DNA of 15,543 nt from an uncultured Prevotellaceae bacterium (GCA_902775075.1 CACYKX010000056.1:1-15543), one strand, 5' to 3'; positions 1 to 7,927 are shown, counted from the first letter of the stretch. A program made the numbers and translations. The notes: generated by a model from the letters alone, not told the origin.

Positions 1-217
1 ACTTGGCCACCTTCATCGCAAATGCAATAACTTCGGGGTTCTGCTGACTGTCACTGAAGCAGCTGTCAAGCTGAATCTGTGCAAATTCGTAACTCTCAGG
101 CTTAATCAGACTGGATTTCACCTGTGCTTCTATCAATTCACGAGCCTTCTCTTCGTTTGTCTTGACTGAGCATGATGCCAGCAATACAAGACTGATTGCA
201 AATAAAATCTTTTTCAT
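1..217 (-). CDS. Lipoprotein, C-terminus cut off by window edge
   Basis: The reading frame starts at an ATG at 215-217 and stays open for 72 codons to the window edge. It begins with MKKILFAISL and has a typical signal-peptidase II lipobox, LASC, with the acceptor cysteine at residue 16. The product should therefore be exported and lipid-anchored. After the cysteine comes a polar stretch with no domain I recognise. The gene is the last of the left minus-strand cluster and lies 19 bp below the 92-residue gene. Its ATG directly abuts a copy of the AT palindrome repeat at 217-240. Lipoprotein topology is well supported; the function is unknown. Confidence 0.8.
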   Translation of the reverse strand, partial: MKKILFAISLVLLASCSVKTNEEKARELIEAQVKSSLIKPESYEFAQIQLDSCFSDSQQNPEVIAFAMKVAK

Positions 218-240
218 ATTATATAATATTTATTTATTAA
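217..240. repeat. Intergenic AT palindrome repeat, copy 1
   Basis: Copy 1 of an AT-rich motif with core TATTATATAATA followed by TTTATTTATTAA on the plus strand. It overlaps both the stop codon of the 92-residue gene and the start of the lipoprotein gene. The core ATTATATAAT is a perfect palindrome. Similar copies lie at 867, 1905 and 7884, always between two minus-strand genes. Confidence 0.55.
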
Positions 241-515
241 ATTGCTATATAAATAAAGTCGTTACCTCTGAGCAGCGTCCAGATCTTATGTGCGTAGTAC
301 TGACTGGCAAATGCCGGACACAACTTTTTGTCATCATCCGCAATGTTATACGTCAGCAACTCTCTGCGGATGGCCTCTATATCGTCGGTACTGGTGTACT
401 CGCCCTTTGTGCCGTCACTCTTCTCATACGGTACACTGCTATACGGCTGGCTGATGGCGGTTATCACCTCTTCTGCCACCGCTGCTACTTGCTTCTTATA
501 TTCCTCTTGTAGCAT
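237..515 (-). CDS. Hypothetical protein, 92 residues
   Basis: An ATG-started frame (513-515) that sits 13 bp below the preceding gene and 19 bp above the lipoprotein gene, as expected in an operon. The N-terminal 20 residues (MLQEEYKKQVAAVAEEVITA) look helical and charged. The middle is polar, and the C-terminus is more hydrophobic. There is no signal peptide, no clear membrane segment and no family I recognise. The stop codon lies inside the AT palindrome repeat. A plus-strand frame of similar length covers the same DNA, but the operon spacing favours this one. Confidence 0.6.
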   Translation of the reverse strand: MLQEEYKKQVAAVAEEVITAISQPYSSVPYEKSDGTKGEYTSTDDIEAIRRELLTYNIADDDKKLCPAFASQYYAHKIWTLLRGNDFIYIAI

Positions 516-528
516 ATCAGATACTTGT

Positions 529-804
529 TTAGATTGTTATTGCCGATAAGAACGGCGAATATACCTCAGAGACATCCCCATGCGGATTTTCCTTCAGAAA
601 GTCTTGTACAACATCAAACTCTTCCTGTTCCAGACAGCGAAGGAGGAAATGCACAAACTTATCCTTTGGCTTGAAGTTGTTCATCGACTGGCACATCTCA
701 TCGGCAGCGGTATAGTTCTCGCCGTAGTCATCGACGAAACTTGCCTTATACAATTCCGAATGTATGTTCGGCTGTGTGATCTCGAAGATACAATGATGCT
801 TCAT
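529..804 (-). CDS. Hypothetical protein, 91 residues
   Basis: The frame can be extended to a TTG at 825, but that codon lies inside the -7 box of a near-perfect Bacteroidetes promoter (823-853). The ATG at 802-804, about 12 nt below the expected transcription start, is the better start. The product begins MKHHCIFEITQPN and is acidic, with a likely helical C-terminal half containing FVHFLLRCLEQEEFDVVQDF. I do not recognise a family. It heads a small operon with the 92-residue gene and probably the lipoprotein gene. Confidence 0.65.
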   Translation of the reverse strand: MKHHCIFEITQPNIHSELYKASFVDDYGENYTAADEMCQSMNNFKPKDKFVHFLLRCLEQEEFDVVQDFLKENPHGDVSEVYSPFLSAITI

Positions 805-822
805 AACGTCCTTATTTTTTGG

Positions 823-853
823 CAAATATACAAATAATAATTGATACTACAAA
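823..853 (-). promoter_or_regulatory. Bacteroidetes-type promoter for the 91-residue gene
   Basis: On the minus strand, TTTG (850-853), 19 bp, then TATATTTG (823-830). This matches the TTTG-N19/20-TAnnTTTG consensus of the Bacteroidetes primary sigma factor. Transcription would start near 816 and leave only a short leader before the ATG at 804. Confidence 0.7.
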
Positions 854-866
854 ATTATTTAATATT

Positions 867-891
867 TATTATATAATATATAATTATTTAA
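867..891. repeat. Intergenic AT palindrome repeat, copy 2
   Basis: Copy 2: TATTATATAATA plus an AT tail, ending directly at the stop codon of the HTH-containing gene (892-894). It lies upstream of the -33 box of the 823-853 promoter, so it could act as an upstream element, an operator or the 3' end of the preceding transcript. Confidence 0.5.
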
Positions 892-1539
892 TTACAAGAC
901 AGCCCAAATCTCCGCAATTACAGGGGATTCTGGCTCATGTGTCTTGATAAAGTGGAGGTAGTGCATGAGGTTGGTTGTGGTGACATCCTTACCTTCCTCA
1001 ATTCTCTGCAGGCCTTCAAAACGACAGTTCTGCTCCTTGGCAATGGCATAGAGGCTGTAGCGATTACCTCGCCACTCGCGGAGGATCTTACCGATGCAGC
1101 TTGGCTCCGGTTTCCAGGGCTTCTTAACCTTGCCTGTCAGAACATCCTCGATATTGGTGTTCTTCAACATCCATTCTGCCATATCTTCTCCGTCGGCCTT
1201 AGCCTTGTCAACGGCAGCTTTCACTTTACGAATATGTTCTATGTCTGAGTGACGCTTGGAATAAGCCTCGTAGGACATCCATTCCGAGAACTGATCTTCA
1301 TCTACCTGATTAAGTGGAGTCCTCCCACAAATGTTGTCAAGGACACCCTCTGCCCTGCCCGCTATAAATCCTGCAACGGACTGGAGATAGCCCAGATCCG
1401 GCTTGATGCGTTCAACGAGTGTTCCGTCAAATGCCAGATTATATATACACTTGCTGAGTGATTCAGCCGCATTAGACAGACTGGATGCCGTCTTGGCAAT
1501 AGTCTGGATAGACTCATTGGATTTTGAATTGTTCTTCAT
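892..1539 (-). CDS. Protein with C-terminal XRE-like helix-turn-helix
   Basis: An ATG at 1537-1539 gives 215 residues. A TTG at 1543-1545 overlaps the previous stop and is possible, but ATG is preferred. Residues 1-60 are Ser/Asn-rich and helical. The last third carries a segment starting IGKILREWRGNRYSLYAIAK and running through LQRIEEGKDVT, which has the pattern of an XRE/Cro-type HTH (helix 2 AIAKEQ, helix 3 FEGLQRIEEG). It is therefore probably DNA-binding. It is coupled to the upstream 79-residue gene and may control the promoter region at 1808-1848, which holds a palindrome. HTH call moderate; the function of the N-terminal 140 residues is unknown. Confidence 0.8.
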   Translation of the reverse strand: MKNNSKSNESIQTIAKTASSLSNAAESLSKCIYNLAFDGTLVERIKPDLGYLQSVAGFIAGRAEGVLDNICGRTPLNQVDEDQFSEWMSYEAYSKRHSDIEHIRKVKAAVDKAKADGEDMAEWMLKNTNIEDVLTGKVKKPWKPEPSCIGKILREWRGNRYSLYAIAKEQNCRFEGLQRIEEGKDVTTTNLMHYLHFIKTHEPESPVIAEIWAVL

Positions 1540-1541
1540 AA

Positions 1542-1781
1542 TCAATACTCTATTTTATAGTTTAATGTTTCCATCAGATTTACATCCTGTTGTTTGACGA
1601 TAGCCAGCGCATTACACATGCTATCGATGGACTTCTGTTCGTAATGTTCGTAGCCTGTCTCCAGCCGTTTCTCCATGAAGTCCTTGGACTCCTGCAACTG
1701 CTGTTCTGCCTCTTTCAGCCTGCGAAGAACTACGTCTATACAAACCATATACCTTTCAGGTGTCAATGTTTTCTTTGCCAT
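1542..1781 (-). CDS. Small coiled-coil-like hypothetical protein
   Basis: A 79-residue product with an ATG at 1779-1781, about 27 bp below a -7 box. The central part (VVLRRLKEAEQQLQESKDFM and on to EKRLETGYEHYEQKS) is rich in Leu, Glu, Lys and Gln with heptad-like spacing and is probably a coiled coil. The stop codon is two bases above the ATG of the next gene, so translation is likely coupled. The two proteins may act as partners. No named family recognised. Confidence 0.75.
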   Translation of the reverse strand: MAKKTLTPERYMVCIDVVLRRLKEAEQQLQESKDFMEKRLETGYEHYEQKSIDSMCNALAIVKQQDVNLMETLNYKIEY

Positions 1782-1807
1782 AATTGATGTACTTTAGAAT
1801 TATAGTG

Positions 1808-1839
1808 CAAAGATACGACATTTTTTTGTAATATCACAA
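1808..1839 (-). promoter_or_regulatory. Promoter for the 79-residue/HTH operon
   Basis: Minus strand: TTGT (1836-1839), 20 bp, TATCTTTG (1808-1815). The -7 box matches TAnnTTTG exactly; the -33 box has one mismatch. The leader to the ATG at 1781 is about 20 nt and AT-rich. Confidence 0.75.
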
Positions 1840-1848
1840 TTTATTGTG
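1835..1848. promoter_or_regulatory. Candidate operator palindrome over the -33 box
   Basis: CACAATTTATTGTG is an inverted repeat with 6-bp arms that covers the -33 box of the promoter at 1808-1839. A second perfect palindrome, TGTAATTATTACA, lies upstream at 1866-1878. A regulator bound here would block the polymerase; the HTH-like protein encoded downstream is the obvious candidate, which is inference. Confidence 0.4.
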
Positions 1849-1904
1849 TTAATAATACATAAAATTGTAATTATTACATTATTTTGTGGTATTTTGGTAT
1901 TTTG

Positions 1905-1930
1905 TATTATATAATATTTAATTATTTATT
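1905..1930. repeat. Intergenic AT palindrome repeat, copy 3
   Basis: Copy 3: TATTATATAATA followed by TTTAATTATTTATT, ending exactly at the stop codon (1931-1933) of the 738-residue gene. It is preceded by two GGTATTTT units. No GC-rich terminator is seen in the 1850-1930 spacer. Confidence 0.55.
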
Positions 1931-4147
1931 TCAAATTTCTGTGTTAATCAACTCTCTCAAATACTTTGCAGGGAACGGTAGAACTGTATAGTTTTTCATT
2001 TTCACGAAGCCCACTTGCATCATCTCCAGAAGTTTCATTACCACTTCTTCAGAAGGCTGAGCGCAGTCCGCTCTAAGAATCTGGCGCATAACCGGAGAAG
2101 TGGAAATAGACTGATTTGGTGTGTCGTACTGTCCGACCACATAACAGTACACCTTTGCAGGTTTCTCTTCCTGGTCATCCTCTTCATCATATTCGAGGGA
2201 TTCCCATAAATGTATGTGTCGGTAAACATCCGTACCCAGACGCTCACTGTCCTCCGCACGTCGGCCAACCTTCAGGACAACACCTGTGGCATTGGCTATG
2301 GCCTCCTTTGCCTTGGTGCAGATGGTGACTCGTTTCTTCGCTTCCGGCTTAGTGGGGTAGAGTAGGGGAATAAGTTCGCTCTTCAAAATCTGCTCTTTAT
2401 TCCTTATGCCGTTTATGATCTTATCATAGACTTCTTCATGGGAGGCATTTCCATCCTGTAGTCCCTCAATGGCTTTCATGATGGCATCGGTATCAAGCAG
2501 CGCATCTTCTTTCTCTTCCATGAAACTACGCTCCATCTCCAAGATGTTGCTCATAGCCCTCACGTTGGTACGCCTGATGATATATGTACTACTGATATCG
2601 TTATCAGACCAGACAGCAAGCTCCACATTCCTGTCGAAATAGCTGCTGCCGAAGTTCTGACGGAGGAACAGTCGTACTATCGCCCTTTGGTGTTCTTCCT
2701 GGAACTCTGGGGACTTGATATTGGAAATAATGAATCTTTCTGTGGTAAATGAACCATCTGGGCTAACTGTCATTCCTACAAACAGAACTGGCCGCAGTCC
2801 GCTCTTTCTATCCTTATCCGTAGCACAAGACCTTGCGCAATAAAAGGACAGCGGACGGCGCATGTCATAGCGACTCCAGTCAACCAGACGTATGCGTCCA
2901 TCGCGGAGATCTGCCTTGATGACTACTTCCTTCAGGACTGTGCGGACTGTCTCGGTGAAAGCCTTGCTTACCTCGCCCTTGGCAGTCTTAAAGGAAACTG
3001 GCACCGTCACATGTTGGCAGACAGTATTCTTCTCAGGAACATACGGATCTTTCATATCCTTATTGATATCATAGAACTTTTCAGTCCTGACAATCTCGAT
3101 ATTCGCATTATACAAGTCCTTGGTTCCTGCCTTGAAAGGAATACCGTTATCCTTACAGAAGGATGAAAAAGCATCATGGTACGCCTTGCGGCTTTCCTCA
3201 GTCCATTGAACGATGGCCTTTTTCTTATCCTCCTGCTCCTTCTGGGAATAGACGGTGCTATCGACAAGGCAAACACCATTCTCGCGCAGAACGCTGGCAA
3301 TACCGGCATCCCCAAGTGTCAGATCATGTGCACTTATCTCCTTGGTACCGATGGCGGTAAAGTCAAACTGTACATAAGGATTCAATTCGTGGCGCACAGT
3401 TCTAAAGAACCTGGCAACACATGACATCCGTGACTTTTCCCAATAGAGTAGGGTAGTGCCGTCGTATGCACGGGTTCCATGAGTTCCGTCGATACCCTGC
3501 CTGTAATAAATTACAGTCTCAGGATCATCTTTTAGTGCCTTTCTGATGGTCATACTATCAGAGTCATAAACAACCTTCTCGACATAGCGGACTGCGCCCG
3601 GCTTTGTCTTAGTGAAGGTAACCACAGACGGATACATGACCATATCCTTTTCAAGAGTGAGGTCTATCAACTCTATCTTTCTGTCCGGCTCATCATTCCA
3701 ATCCCGATTGTAATAATAGCAACGGCCTGTAATATTCTGGTATTCATCCTCTGGGAATACTCCATTGAGGGTAGAATTTATCAGCAGCTGAAGCAGCGCA
3801 CGGCACCGGTAGCCAAACAACTTGCGCAACTCCCGCATACGGCGTGAGAGCATTTTCAGGGGAATCCGTCTGACAGTACATTTCCCCTCTCCTGTCTTAT
3901 TCAGGATGAATTGCAAGGTCATTTCATCCGTAGCACCCTTGCGGGTCAACACAAAGGACTGCTGACCCGTATAGTAAACAGTTGAAAGGATCCTGACCTT
4001 GATATCCCGAGTATTCAGAATATTCCTCGACGCAGGGCTGTCAAGGACTATCTGATATATATCAAAGTCCTTCTCAATGGCTTCATATTTCCACTGACTG
4101 ACCGTTATCTGGTTCAGCAGTACATTGGTATTCTTTGCTTCGCTCAT
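1931..4147 (-). CDS. Large protein, possibly divergent PIWI-RE-like; partner of the helicase
   Basis: 738 residues, ATG at 4145-4147 overlapping the helicase stop by 4 bp (ATGA), so the two are translationally coupled. No simple enzymatic motif is visible. Three stretches recall, from memory, the bacterial PIWI-RE family (pPIWI_RE, described in operons with a helicase and a restriction-endonuclease-fold protein). These are CQHVTVPVSF (377-386) followed by LKEVVIKADLRDGRIRLVDW (405-424); a possible RNase H first strand RPVLFVGMTVSPDG (452-465); and a C-terminal tail with YTVLPFPAKYLRELI (720-734) after SPVMRQIL (684-691). The acidic residue expected after the first RNase H strand is absent, so nuclease activity is doubtful. 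A run of Asp/Glu lies at 653-661. The gene is certain; the family call is a hypothesis. Confidence 0.93.
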   Translation of the reverse strand: MSEAKNTNVLLNQITVSQWKYEAIEKDFDIYQIVLDSPASRNILNTRDIKVRILSTVYYTGQQSFVLTRKGATDEMTLQFILNKTGEGKCTVRRIPLKMLSRRMRELRKLFGYRCRALLQLLINSTLNGVFPEDEYQNITGRCYYYNRDWNDEPDRKIELIDLTLEKDMVMYPSVVTFTKTKPGAVRYVEKVVYDSDSMTIRKALKDDPETVIYYRQGIDGTHGTRAYDGTTLLYWEKSRMSCVARFFRTVRHELNPYVQFDFTAIGTKEISAHDLTLGDAGIASVLRENGVCLVDSTVYSQKEQEDKKKAIVQWTEESRKAYHDAFSSFCKDNGIPFKAGTKDLYNANIEIVRTEKFYDINKDMKDPYVPEKNTVCQHVTVPVSFKTAKGEVSKAFTETVRTVLKEVVIKADLRDGRIRLVDWSRYDMRRPLSFYCARSCATDKDRKSGLRPVLFVGMTVSPDGSFTTERFIISNIKSPEFQEEHQRAIVRLFLRQNFGSSYFDRNVELAVWSDNDISSTYIIRRTNVRAMSNILEMERSFMEEKEDALLDTDAIMKAIEGLQDGNASHEEVYDKIINGIRNKEQILKSELIPLLYPTKPEAKKRVTICTKAKEAIANATGVVLKVGRRAEDSERLGTDVYRHIHLWESLEYDEEDDQEEKPAKVYCYVVGQYDTPNQSISTSPVMRQILRADCAQPSEEVVMKLLEMMQVGFVKMKNYTVLPFPAKYLRELINTEI
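2062..2072 (+). repeat. Dispersed 11-mer CGCAGTCCGCT, copy 1
   Basis: Inside the 738-residue gene, read in frame as RADCA. Exact copies occur at 2793, 3586 (reverse), 6419, 8971 (reverse) and 12583. Confidence 0.8.
2793..2803 (+). repeat. Dispersed 11-mer, copy 2
   Basis: Inside the 738-residue gene, but in a different codon phase from copy 1, encoding SGLRP. Confidence 0.8.
3586..3596 (-). repeat. Dispersed 11-mer, copy 3 (reverse orientation)
   Basis: AGCGGACTGCG on the plus strand; in the gene it encodes part of PGAVRYV. The minus-strand flank GGGCGCAGTCCGCTAT is the same as in copy 6. Confidence 0.8.
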
Positions 4148-7100
4148 AATAACAACAGTTTCTTTAAATACTGGTTGGCCATGCCGTCCTCATTTATCAT
4201 CCATTGGAACACGATTATCCGTTTGCCAAAGAAGGACTTAGGACGCTCTACCATATCACCGCCGGCCTTGATGATATTCATTATATACATTCGCTTGCCC
4301 CCTATGGACTTCAGCTTATCAAGGGCATGTTGAAGTTCTGGTGAACCATCACGCATGGTGGCAGCTGAATAATGTTTAAAGTCAATATACTCGCCATCCT
4401 TTCCGTCAATTTCGAAGTCGGCTTTCTCAAATTTCTGTGGGTCGGTGATGTCTGACAGATGCCATCCTGTTTCTGCCTCCAAGATAAACTTTCCGGCTTC
4501 TTCACCGACAGCTCCCTTATAAATCTCTGTATATAGGTATGGCGAAAGAATATACTCTTTCGGTTCTATGTGCTCTGCATAACCTTTAGACAACCACCAG
4601 TTGCGGAGTCTTGGATATTTTAGAATAATCCCAAGTCGCAGGTTTTCTTCACTCATAGGCATCACCTGCGAAAGATGATTGCCGGTAGTGTCCTGATATG
4701 GACGATGGTCTTCATCGGTATTCTTAAAACCTTCTTCACTACCGAACCAAACACGCTGGTGGTTGTAATGGCGGTTATTTACGGAGAACAGATAACTACA
4801 GACGGGTTGGCCGCCGTTATCTATGTAGCTGAACCTGATAAACGGATGACTGTCACGTTCCTCTTTGGTCGCAGTGGGATATTTCTTCACTATTTCACGC
4901 ATTTCCTGCCACCATTCCATAACGCCAGAGTCCCAATAGCCTTCATGCTGTGCGGCCATTCTACGTCTCTCAATAATCTCAGATGTCTTATCTGATATTT
5001 CGGCTGCGCGATTCAATATACGCAGCTGTTCATCGGTTGCAGTGAAAGTGTTACTCAGATCGAATAACCTGGTTATATCTTCCATCTCAGGCGACGTGAA
5101 ACGCCTTTCGAGGGTTTCCTTATGAAGACCATACAATACGGAGCTGTCGATGTAAATGTTTATCTCCTTACAACGTTGGTTGGAGCGTCCTATTCGACCA
5201 ACGGCCTGTATAACCTGACGGCTACGCTCAGACCTGATACTTTCGCAGGAACGAAGTTCATTGGGTGTAGGATAACTTTCGCCTAAGTGGTTGAAAGCCT
5301 TCCTGATGTTCTTTTCTTTGATTTCTGGCGTTATCTCCCAGTTGGCATTCAGTTCCTCTGCCTGGAAGATGTTCATGATAAGATCTTTCTCAGTAATTTT
5401 GTCGGTTCCGAAATTACTAACCAGGTGAGTGATGTCACCCAGATAGATTCCGTCGATATCTTTATCCCTATAAGTATCCGCTTTCTCCTTACCTCTGGGT
5501 GTGAGCCTTACAAGATGCTGAAGATAAGCAGCCGGCGCAGGATATTGCATATTCTGGCCGACACCAACACTGGCGTATGCTGAAATGATAATCAGTCGCT
5601 CTGGTGTCTTTGGCGTACCGTCGGGGTTCCTGTCGCTCAGACGATACCGAATGTTATCCATTGTAGCGTCAAATCCCTTCGCATAGACGTATGCTACATC
5701 TATTTTAACCCCATCATTCCCCTGAAGATGATTAACAGCACAGACGAGCTTTCTAATCATCCATTTATCGAACTTGTTCCTGCCTGTAGGGATATTTTCT
5801 TGTTCATCACCGTCAGCAGCTTTACTGCCAAGGTAAATGAGCGACTGCATATGCTTTCTTCCGGCGAAGTCAAGCATCACCTTCAGAAGATTATAATAGC
5901 GCAGGACACAGTAATTGTATTCTTTCGCACTTACTTGTAATAAGGATTTTCGTACATATAACTCAATCCTGATAGCTTCTTTGTCTGGAATACCCCATCC
6001 TTTCAGAATTTTACAAGGTTCCGTTTTGCCATCACCAAGAATATTACTCTGATTTTGGAGTTCTTTGCCATTAGGGATGACATGGGTATTGATGGTTATC
6101 CTTCCTTCTCGATATGGCTCATATCTCTTATATAGAAAGTCATTGACCTCCTTCGCCAGCTCTGGATATTCTTCGACAACATCAAAGTAATCTTCAATAT
6201 TGTCCTGGCACCAATTAAGGTTATAGTTGCCGGTGGCCGATGGAATGCCGGCGGTGGCCGACATTCCCATAACTAAGGCACTCTTGCTCATCTTCACCAA
6301 CAACGATTCTGCCGTTATCGGTATATCCACCATGTTCACGATGGTGTTATCATCGTGGTGGGGAGCATCGGACATACTGTAATATGTAAACCCGTCAAAA
6401 TAATAATCGTAACCCTGGCGCAGTCCGCTGTCCCTGCGACTGCTTGTAACATTAGAGGCATCGGCCATATCCATCAGTAATCGGGTAGGGTAGTTCGGTG
6501 TCATTTCGTTACGACTGATACCATACTTATAAAGATATGACCGATAGGCATCCTCAAACGACATCATCGCTTCTGTTGTGTCCTGGGTAGCCTTATTGCG
6601 CTGCTCTTCATAATTACTGGCGAGACGCTGCACATAGTTGGCAAAGTGTTTGAGGAAACCAGTGACCCAACGGATGGTTCCGTCAAGGTAGAAATCGCCT
6701 GGCTGCTTATCTTCCTGACGGCATAACAATAGTATCACACTGCCGTCTGACGGTCTGGCAATAATCTGCATACCGCCGCCGGTCTTTGTAATGGTACGGG
6801 TGGCATTATCCATAAAGATAAACGCCTGATTGTTGTCGCGAAGCTCGCCTGCAGTCTTATAGTTGTAATCAAGCTTATAGTCCGACCGGCGCTTGTCAGC
6901 ACGCTCCATGACTTTTTCAAGGTTGTAGTTGATATCCTCCAGCTTATGATCTATCTCCATAAAAGATGGAGACCCCCAGATATTCTTGGCACCTGAATAG
7001 ATGTTGTGGAACAGCTGCAGGAAATCAACCTGATGTTCTGACTGCTCTGAAGCCAGACTGTCTTTGACGGTTTGCTTCGTGGAGTCAAATTCGTCGATGA

Positions 7101-7857
7101 TGACTATCTTGTTCTTTAGGAACTGACTGCTTCTGAAGGCACAGGCGGGTTTTTCATATACCCTACCGTCCAGGAGTTTGTTGAAACTCATCAGAAGAAC
7201 CTTGCGCTTGGGAATAAGCAAGTCGGGGTATAAATTAAACAACCATCCATACCCGTCCATCTCACCAAGATCTGCAAGTGTCATCTTACGGCTCTCGTTG
7301 GTTTCGCGCCTGTAAGCTGGCAGGATGCGCTTGCGAAACTCAAAATAGAGCTTGACAGCCTCTTTTGAAACTTCCTTGTACAGTTCTTCATCATCCTGAA
7401 GAACTGTCGAGGTGGCCATCTTTACAACCTTGCTTGTCAGCTTGTCATATTCTGGAAGCTTACAAAGGTATGGTTGAATAACCCTGTCAGATGTAAGGGT
7501 CTTTAAGTTATCCTTCAAAATCTCTGGCAGAGCATTCAGAAACAGTACTTCATCTTCGTACTTGTCCTTGCGTCCTCGGTTGGCATACGCCTCTCGCAGA
7601 CCGTGAAGCTCATCCTCTTTCCCATCAACTGACTTGCGCCGTCCGTTCTGTAGATTGTTCTTGCGACTGGTCACAAATAGTATCTGACGGAAAGATCCTC
7701 TCTTCTCGTGATTCTTGGCATACTCTGCCCATTCCTCTGTGTATTTCGCAATACACTCGAAGGTCGAATAGGTCTTACCTATCGACGTGGGTAACTCTAT
7801 AATGCCTAACCCTGTCTTGTGACTGTCAATGAACTGTCTGAAAACGTCAGATATCAT
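4144..7857 (-). CDS. SF2-type helicase with C-terminal nuclease-like domain
   Basis: 1237 residues, ATG at 7855-7857. Helicase motifs in order: Walker A ELPTSIGKTYST (GKT at 27-29), motif Ia RQILFVTSRKN, motif II DEFD (255-258), motif III MSATAG (532-537), a motif V-like segment SAYASVGVGQN (759-769), and motif VI QAVGRIGRS (884-892). The ATPase starts almost at residue 20, so there is no separate N-terminal domain. Near the C-terminus ADFEI (D1147) and YIDFKHY (D1159, K1161) fit the D-Xn-D/E-X-K core of PD-(D/E)XK nucleases. No four-cysteine iron-sulfur cluster is visible, unlike many DinG/XPD enzymes. It overlaps the 738-residue gene by 4 bp. It probably unwinds or translocates on DNA or R-loops and may cut it; a defence role is inferred. 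It starts after a copy of the AT palindrome repeat. Confidence 0.95.
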   Translation of the reverse strand: MISDVFRQFIDSHKTGLGIIELPTSIGKTYSTFECIAKYTEEWAEYAKNHEKRGSFRQILFVTSRKNNLQNGRRKSVDGKEDELHGLREAYANRGRKDKYEDEVLFLNALPEILKDNLKTLTSDRVIQPYLCKLPEYDKLTSKVVKMATSTVLQDDEELYKEVSKEAVKLYFEFRKRILPAYRRETNESRKMTLADLGEMDGYGWLFNLYPDLLIPKRKVLLMSFNKLLDGRVYEKPACAFRSSQFLKNKIVIIDEFDSTKQTVKDSLASEQSEHQVDFLQLFHNIYSGAKNIWGSPSFMEIDHKLEDINYNLEKVMERADKRRSDYKLDYNYKTAGELRDNNQAFIFMDNATRTITKTGGGMQIIARPSDGSVILLLCRQEDKQPGDFYLDGTIRWVTGFLKHFANYVQRLASNYEEQRNKATQDTTEAMMSFEDAYRSYLYKYGISRNEMTPNYPTRLLMDMADASNVTSSRRDSGLRQGYDYYFDGFTYYSMSDAPHHDDNTIVNMVDIPITAESLLVKMSKSALVMGMSATAGIPSATGNYNLNWCQDNIEDYFDVVEEYPELAKEVNDFLYKRYEPYREGRITINTHVIPNGKELQNQSNILGDGKTEPCKILKGWGIPDKEAIRIELYVRKSLLQVSAKEYNYCVLRYYNLLKVMLDFAGRKHMQSLIYLGSKAADGDEQENIPTGRNKFDKWMIRKLVCAVNHLQGNDGVKIDVAYVYAKGFDATMDNIRYRLSDRNPDGTPKTPERLIIISAYASVGVGQNMQYPAPAAYLQHLVRLTPRGKEKADTYRDKDIDGIYLGDITHLVSNFGTDKITEKDLIMNIFQAEELNANWEITPEIKEKNIRKAFNHLGESYPTPNELRSCESIRSERSRQVIQAVGRIGRSNQRCKEINIYIDSSVLYGLHKETLERRFTSPEMEDITRLFDLSNTFTATDEQLRILNRAAEISDKTSEIIERRRMAAQHEGYWDSGVMEWWQEMREIVKKYPTATKEERDSHPFIRFSYIDNGGQPVCSYLFSVNNRHYNHQRVWFGSEEGFKNTDEDHRPYQDTTGNHLSQVMPMSEENLRLGIILKYPRLRNWWLSKGYAEHIEPKEYILSPYLYTEIYKGAVGEEAGKFILEAETGWHLSDITDPQKFEKADFEIDGKDGEYIDFKHYSAATMRDGSPELQHALDKLKSIGGKRMYIMNIIKAGGDMVERPKSFFGKRIIVFQWMINEDGMANQYLKKLLLL
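6419..6429 (+). repeat. Dispersed 11-mer, copy 4
   Basis: Inside the helicase gene, encoding DSGLRQ; the flank reads GCGCAGTCCGCTGTCCC. Confidence 0.8.
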
Positions 7858-7866
7858 AACTTTGGG

Positions 7867-7877
7867 CGCAGTACGCT
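7867..7877 (+). repeat. One-mismatch copy of the dispersed 11-mer
   Basis: CGCAGTACGCT in the spacer just upstream of the helicase start codon, within GGGCGCAGTACGCTGT. It differs from the other copies only at the centre (A for C). Confidence 0.4.
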
Positions 7878-7883
7878 GTTTTG

Positions 7884-7910
7884 TATTATATAATATATAT
7901 TTATTTATTA
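7884..7910. repeat. Intergenic AT palindrome repeat, copy 4
   Basis: Copy 4: TATTATATAATA plus TATATTTATTTATTA, in the 70-bp spacer between the SLOG-protein gene and the helicase gene. No TAnnTTTG promoter was seen in this spacer, so the helicase pair may be read from the rep operon or from an atypical promoter involving this repeat. Confidence 0.55.
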
Positions 7911-7927
7911 TCCAACCTTTTTTCCTT

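Noticed and set aside
162..512. Plus-strand frame of 116 residues opposite the 92-residue gene
   Set aside because: It runs antisense through the lipoprotein start and the 92-residue gene, and its protein has no motif. The minus-strand operon spacing is far better.
805..825. TTG start at 825 for the 91-residue gene
   Set aside because: The codon overlaps the -7 box of a consensus promoter, so it would not be in the transcript; the ATG at 804 fits.
4144..7857. Classic DinG/XPD helicase with iron-sulfur cluster
   Set aside because: I could not find four suitably spaced cysteines between motifs I and II, so I call it only an SF2-type helicase.
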